Positions 59,535 through 64,000 of a stretch of 64,000 nucleotides of DNA are shown here, piece by piece. How positions within the stretch are numbered: position 1 is the first letter of the stretch; every line of letters begins with the position of its first letter. Below the pieces are notes generated by a model. It saw only the letters and a program-made list of their open reading frames with translations. It was not told where the DNA came from and ran no database searches. The position numbers and the translations under genes were made by a program. The stretch is from Cryptomeria japonica. Its lineage: Eukaryota; Streptophyta; Pinopsida; Cupressales; Cupressaceae. The stretch is from contig NC_081410.1 of NCBI RefSeq assembly GCF_030272615.1, forward strand, positions 227,448,915-227,512,914. The letters are read 5' to 3'.

Positions 59535-59755
59535 CGTATTACATTTAATGTCCTCAGAAATTCAAAATTTATACTGAAGTATTGAATGTTTTGTCCTTCA
59601 GCATCGAATAATTAATAATAATTAATAAAATTACAACATGATTCTTAATGTCCTCGGAATTTATACTGAAGTAATGAATGTTTTGTCCTTCGGCATCGAA
59701 TAGTTATTAATAGTAATTAATAAAATTACAACATGATTCTTGATATTTTGCCCTT
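59535..59755 (+). repeat. Two tandem copies of a ~110-bp unit
   Basis: Each contains TAATGTCCTC(A/G)GAA, TTTTGTCCTTC(A/G)GCATCGAATA and AATTAATAAAATTACAACATG. It directly continues the 265-bp array. Confidence 0.85.
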
Positions 59756-60069
59756 TAGGCTTTACTTTTCTACTTTTTAGAGTTTTCAAAATAAGAGATT
59801 CGTAAATCATAATCGTCTTTCATTTCTTGGATAAACCTGTAAATCGAGGGAGATTCAGAAACAGCTACTAGATTGAGGAATGCAAGTTGCAACAGAGACT
59901 GTCTGCGCCAATCTAGTGAAATAGAAATTCCAATTTCTGGGTAAAATCTAGAACACCTACATCCCACCTTTTTTGCTTTTGGTAATCTCGTCATCCAATT
60001 TGAGGGTTAGCATTTTCAAGTTTTTATCTAGCTGCCTAGCATTATTTTGAATTATTAACAATAATAGTG
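59756..60069. other. Upstream region of the 60-63 kb reading frame
   Basis: About 300 bp between the arrays and the ATG at 60070. The minus strand has an open 74-codon stretch (59994-59770) of unknown worth. No clear TATA box was placed with confidence. Confidence 0.35.
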
Positions 60070-62913
60070 ATGGGGAAAATAGGAAGCAGTAGTTCAACAA
60101 GAAGCCAAGTGAAAAACAAAATGTACCTTAACCTAACCGAACTGGTTAAAACACCAGGTTTCACTGATGAATACCATGATATTTATGACCCTGTTATCCA
60201 TGGTGAAAAGCGTATCATAGATATTAGATATACATTGTCTAGTAAGGCAGCAGATGCATCCAAGGCAAAATTTACTATTTTCAACCCAATGTTACAACAA
60301 AAAACAAATAAAATCGCATCGTGGGATGTTGGATTGGGAAGCATGGTGCTACCTGAAGTATTCCCTTGCCCTAATTTTGTCATGGTCTGCGCCAAAAATT
60401 ATGATGAAGATAAAAAAGCAATTGTCAATAAAAATACAAAAGAGGAAATTTTATCCATAAACGAGGGAGAATTTGCTCGTTTGTTGAACCTCGGATTTGA
60501 AGCCCAAAATTCAAACGTCCAAATTGACCTTGAAAAGTTGGCAAGGAATTATGAGAGTCTCGATCCAAGTCGCAGAGATTCATTTATCAAAGGTCTAATA
60601 AAGATTGGTACTGGTATTGTGTTGGATCAGAATCATAAGCCTCCTTGTGATTTTTAAATTTTTGTTCCATGGGTTGAGGATACTATTTCCTTGCTGTCAT
60701 TTTGCCTGGGATTGGAAAATGATAGGGAAGTGGGTGCAAGCCTTCTTGAAATGATTTATAATATCCATTGTGCAAGTTAGCCAGTAAGATATAATTTTAT
60801 TGATCACATTGTAAAATCCATGCAAAAACAATTACTTATGATCAAAAAAGGTTCCTGTAAGACATTTAGGTTCTCATCCTACTTGTGCTATCTCCTTCTA
60901 TCCAAGTATCGTGCAATATTTGAGACCAACAAGCTTCAAATTGTGAGCTATAAGATTGATGAGAAGACTGGGAAGAGAATAGACTGTCCAATATATGATT
61001 GGAGCCCAAAGATAAGGATGCATGATAACAGAAAGAACTACAACCATTTTGTAGACTTCTTTTTGGAACCAATGTATAATGAAATTACAAGCACTCCAAT
61101 GCCTAGGTTGCCTGTGTCTTATAGAGATTGCATTCAACTCGGAAGTCAAATAGAATTGGCTTACTGGTTCTTCATGGAAGAATTCACTATGTTAAGGTTT
61201 TACGGATCAGTAGTAAAACCATATAGACTTCCAATACATGTGACAGAGAGGGTATTTGCATTAGAGTATGTACGGCAATTGGAGAGCACAGATAGGCACT
61301 TCCATGGTCAGCAAAAGAAGATCATATTTCCTTCCTTGCCTTTCTCATGTGGAGGGTTCACATTTGAGAGAAAAGCATTCATTGTGGCACATGATTTCTT
61401 GACAGTTTTTAACTTTGGTGACAAGGGTCTCTGGCAGTATGATCCAATCGATGTAGTTCAAGCAAGGTTTAAGAAAAATGGGAACTCTTCAATGTTATGT
61501 CAACATGAAAGTAAACCATTGCTAGAAAATCTTAGAAACAAGGACTCCTGGGATGAGGTTAAAAAAGAGATGGAGAAAATTGGAGCTAACAATAACATTT
61601 CAACAGAAGAAATTTCATCACAAATTATGGAGGGCCAGGGCATCCAAAATAGGAGGCCCTACAATTTCTACATAAAATCTACTAATCCATCTAAGAAAAC
61701 TATTCCCAAATCAATTCTGCATGAATGTAAAGAGAATTACTAGACTCAAACCAAAATAAATGATTTTTGGACTATGAGGAGGAATCTCGATGAACCAAAG
61801 ACAAGTGTAGAATTTGATAGCATCGACAAGGATGAAGAGTTTAGCAAATTGTGGAATATGGAGCATCCCACAACATCATATGACAGGAGTGAAGATGTTG
61901 ATTAGTATGAGCCTGAGGTTGAGCCCACTCAAACAACTACTAAAGTCCCTAAAATATTAGGTGCAGTCAATGAGGCAATGAAAGAGAAATATATCAAAGG
62001 GTCAAGCATTGTGGAAAAAATGGGATTTGAAGGTGGTGATCTAGGTCCCAGAGGAGAGGGCATTTGGTATCCACTTTAGGTACAAAATCCATCAGGGTCA
62101 AAATCAAAAGGTCCTTATAGTCCAGTCATTGGACTTGATTCTTCAGATTCGTCAGGGATAGGTACTACTCATTACCCTTAGGGTCCACCTACATTTGTTT
62201 CTGGTTCAAATCCACAACCACCACCACATCATGGTATTCCCATTGGTGGTGAATTAAGTGCCACTGCCACTGGTGGGGAATCTAGGGATAGTATTCCTAT
62301 TATTGTTCAGTCAAGTGCCGTTGTGATTGGTGTTGGACAAGGGCAACAACAAAATATCTCTCGCAAGAGGCCACTAGAGGTAGATACTCAATCTCATACT
62401 ATTGAGAATTCTATATCAAGTGCCACTGACACTACAAATCAATCATTTGCAGCTTCAGATCACACACCTCAAAAGACTATGAAAACTACACATGAAAGTG
62501 TCAGTGGGAGTGGGACAGCATCAGGAACTGTTGTTGGTAATCCTAATCTTGGTCAAGCATTAGTTAAAACCACAGGAATAAGTGGAACTAGAGCCTATGG
62601 TATTCCTATGTCACCTTTCAAACATTCAATTGCTTCAGCAACCCCAGATTTTCAATTTCGTGATTACTATGAAAAATTTGAACACACAACAAAAGCAAAT
62701 AAAGAAAAAAAGAAAGCATTTCATAGGAATTCCGTGTCTGAAGTTGTAAACTAACAGCCTACAAGGAACATGGTATTTCCAACATATGACCCACAGAAAG
62801 ATATGATGGAGTTCATGGTTGTTATGCCCCCAGGCCCATCTAAAGATAAAAATATTGACCTTCCATCAGACGAAGAGTGGAGCACCCTACAAAAACTGGC
62901 ACAAAATTCTTAA
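60070..62913 (+). pseudogene. 948-codon unidentified reading frame with seven internal stops and a G-patch-like motif
   Basis: From the ATG at 60070 (a GTG precedes it in frame at 60067) to TAA 62911-62913, the sequence stays in one frame over 2.84 kb without a frameshift. Seven in-frame stops interrupt it: TAA 60655, TAG 60778, TAG 61741, TAG 61903, TAG 62077, TAG 62179, TAA 62752. The first 560 codons encode a mixed alpha/beta-looking protein (for example YRDCIQLGSQIELAYWFFME; LPFSCGGFTFERKAFIVAHD). At about residues 644-668 is a G-patch-like motif (SIVEKMGFEGGDLGPRGEGI). The remainder is Ser/Thr/Gly/Pro/Gln-rich and disordered. I do not recognise the family. A G-patch also occurs in the gag-like protein at 39.6-41.0 kb, so a retroelement origin is possible; no LTRs were found around it. 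Confidence 0.6.
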
Positions 62914-63721
62914 GAATCATAGTATGTATTGCACAATTTTCTTCTTTTATTCTTAATTTCAAGGTTTTTTTTTTTCCTATTTGCTATTTTGCTAATCTAG
63001 CCTATGAATCTAATTTATGAATAGGAAAAAAACAACACTCGCTATTGCTATTTTGCTAATCCATCCTATGAATCTATGATGCACAGTGCAAAACTTCAGC
63101 CAGTAAATTTGTATTCTCAAACTCTCCCTTGCTTTAACATTTATGCATTTCTCTATTTCTGATTAGTAGGTTTTAGGCACTGCTATAGCTATTATCTATG
63201 TTTAATTTGTCATGACTCATGGCGTGAATTAATATTTAATTTTGAACTCTGTTTTTTGAACAGGAGACATCAAACATGTAGCAGATGTTAAATTGCTAAT
63301 ACGGCCTGTGATGGCCATATAAATATGTGTTGAGTTTGTGATTTTGATGTTTAGTGTTCACGTGTTGCAAACTTGCAATTTGACCTGAAGCTATTGTTGC
63401 TCCCTTGTTTCTATAAAAGGGAATTCAGGGTCATTTGCAATTTTGCAAAGGGTTCTGAAACTTTGTATTCACTTTTGCACAGACATTGGAGAATCACACA
63501 AGAGTTGTTGTTGCTCTCTTGTTTCTATAAAAGGGAATTCAGGGTCATTTGCAAAGGGTTCTGAAACTTTGTATTCACTTTTGCAATTGGCATGTAGAAT
63601 CACACAGATTGGTGTATTACTATTGAATAAATTGTATCATATGGCTACATTTTGAAAGAATTAATGAAAATCTAAGTTCTCGACATGTCTATTACTATTG
63701 AATGAAATTTATCATATGGTT
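62914..63721. other. 3' flank with two short tandem duplications
   Basis: CTATTTTGCTAATC...CCTATGAATCT occurs twice (about 62982 and 63047). A 114-bp unit occurs twice (about 63393-63590). Each copy of the longer unit holds CTATAAAAGGGAATTCAGGG (63411 and 63525) and ends TGTATTCACTTTTGCA. No gene. Confidence 0.6.
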
Positions 63722-64000
63722 CTGTAAAGCAGAAAATCGAACCCTAGGTGTTCCCCCACTCCATGGAGAGAGAAAGGAGGTCACTAGGATTGACGGTTTT
63801 CACTTAGGAGAGACTTTACATTCAAAAGAGGGGTTGAAACCCACAAGATCCAATCCCACACAATGCAAGACTGGATTCTAAATGAGTTTCAAGGGTTGAG
63901 ACAACAAGGATACCCTCTTTTGTAAAGAATGTAGATAGAAAGATTGAACTAGGAATGTATGTAAAAGTAAGAAAGATTCGCTTGTAGATGGAGATTGGGA
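63722..64000 (-). mobile_element. Partial LTR related to the gag-only element at 36-43 kb
   Basis: The segment ACTTTACATTCAAAAGAGG and then AGATCCAATCC...GACTGGAT parallels 42070-42130 in the LTR of the gag-only element, in the same order and spacing. The copy is cut by the window edge. The inner end around 63722 is inferred. Confidence 0.6.

Noticed and set aside
59770-59994. 74-codon minus-strand frame as a small gene
   Set aside because: No recognisable domain, no conserved partner in the window, and this length is expected by chance in 64 kb.
63730-63760. Possible primer-binding site around TCGAACCCTAGG
   Set aside because: The order of tRNA arm and acceptor sequence does not fit a primer site adjoining an LTR end; probably coincidence.

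Overview
This is a transposon-dense stretch of plant nuclear DNA, most likely from a large-genome gymnosperm (inference). The plant assignment rests on Ty1/copia and Ty3/gypsy LTR retrotransposons whose primer-binding sites match plant initiator tRNA-Met or tRNA-Trp, a plant-mobile-domain-like relic, low GC, and decay dominated by C-to-T-type stop codons. No bacterial operons, rRNA genes, tRNA genes or CRISPR arrays were seen. No intact host gene could be identified.

Layout. (1) 1-1608: the 5' LTR of a minus-strand copia element whose body lies off the left edge. (2) 2102-9875: a complete non-autonomous copia element with TSD CTCTA. It has a truncated gag-like region with coiled coil and zinc knuckles, no recognisable pol, and a very long unidentified reading frame split by a solo LTR (4594-5562, TSD AGTAG). 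(3) 9.9-24.8 kb: old degraded material, including a plant-mobile-domain-like pseudogene, a 64-bp tandem repeat, a perfect 30-bp inverted repeat, T-rich repeats, a gypsy pol 3' end with PPT and LTR start, and 49-bp CGATCG repeats. (4) 24.8-34.9 kb: an array of about 1.4-kb tandem units, one of which was hit by a complete copia element at 25490-31888 (minus strand, TSD CCACA). (5) About 35.25-54.6 kb: one gypsy element disrupted by two younger insertions, a non-autonomous gag-only element with a tRNA-Trp primer site in its LTR (about 36033-43159) and a 9.05-kb copia element in its gag (43955-53009, minus strand, TSD CTTCT). (6) 54.6-63.7 kb: a lower-repeat island with two convergent unidentified pseudogenes (55675-56253 plus, 57553-56834 minus), a five-copy array of about 265 bp rich in promoter-like motifs (58200-59530), and a frameshift-free 948-codon reading frame with seven internal stops and a G-patch-like motif (60070-62913). 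(7) 63722-64000: the start of another LTR related to the one at 42 kb.

The copia elements form one related group. Their LTRs share a GGTTTTTCC...GGTTTTCC box, a C-tract near the 3' end, a tRNA-Met primer site and a purine tract of the AAAGGGGGAGAT type. The element at 2.1-9.9 kb looks like a deletion or replacement derivative of the lineage represented at 44-53 kb: the gag coiled coil and zinc knuckles are kept, while the pol genes are replaced by a different long reading frame. All element coding regions carry stops, frameshifts or changed catalytic residues, so none appears autonomous now.
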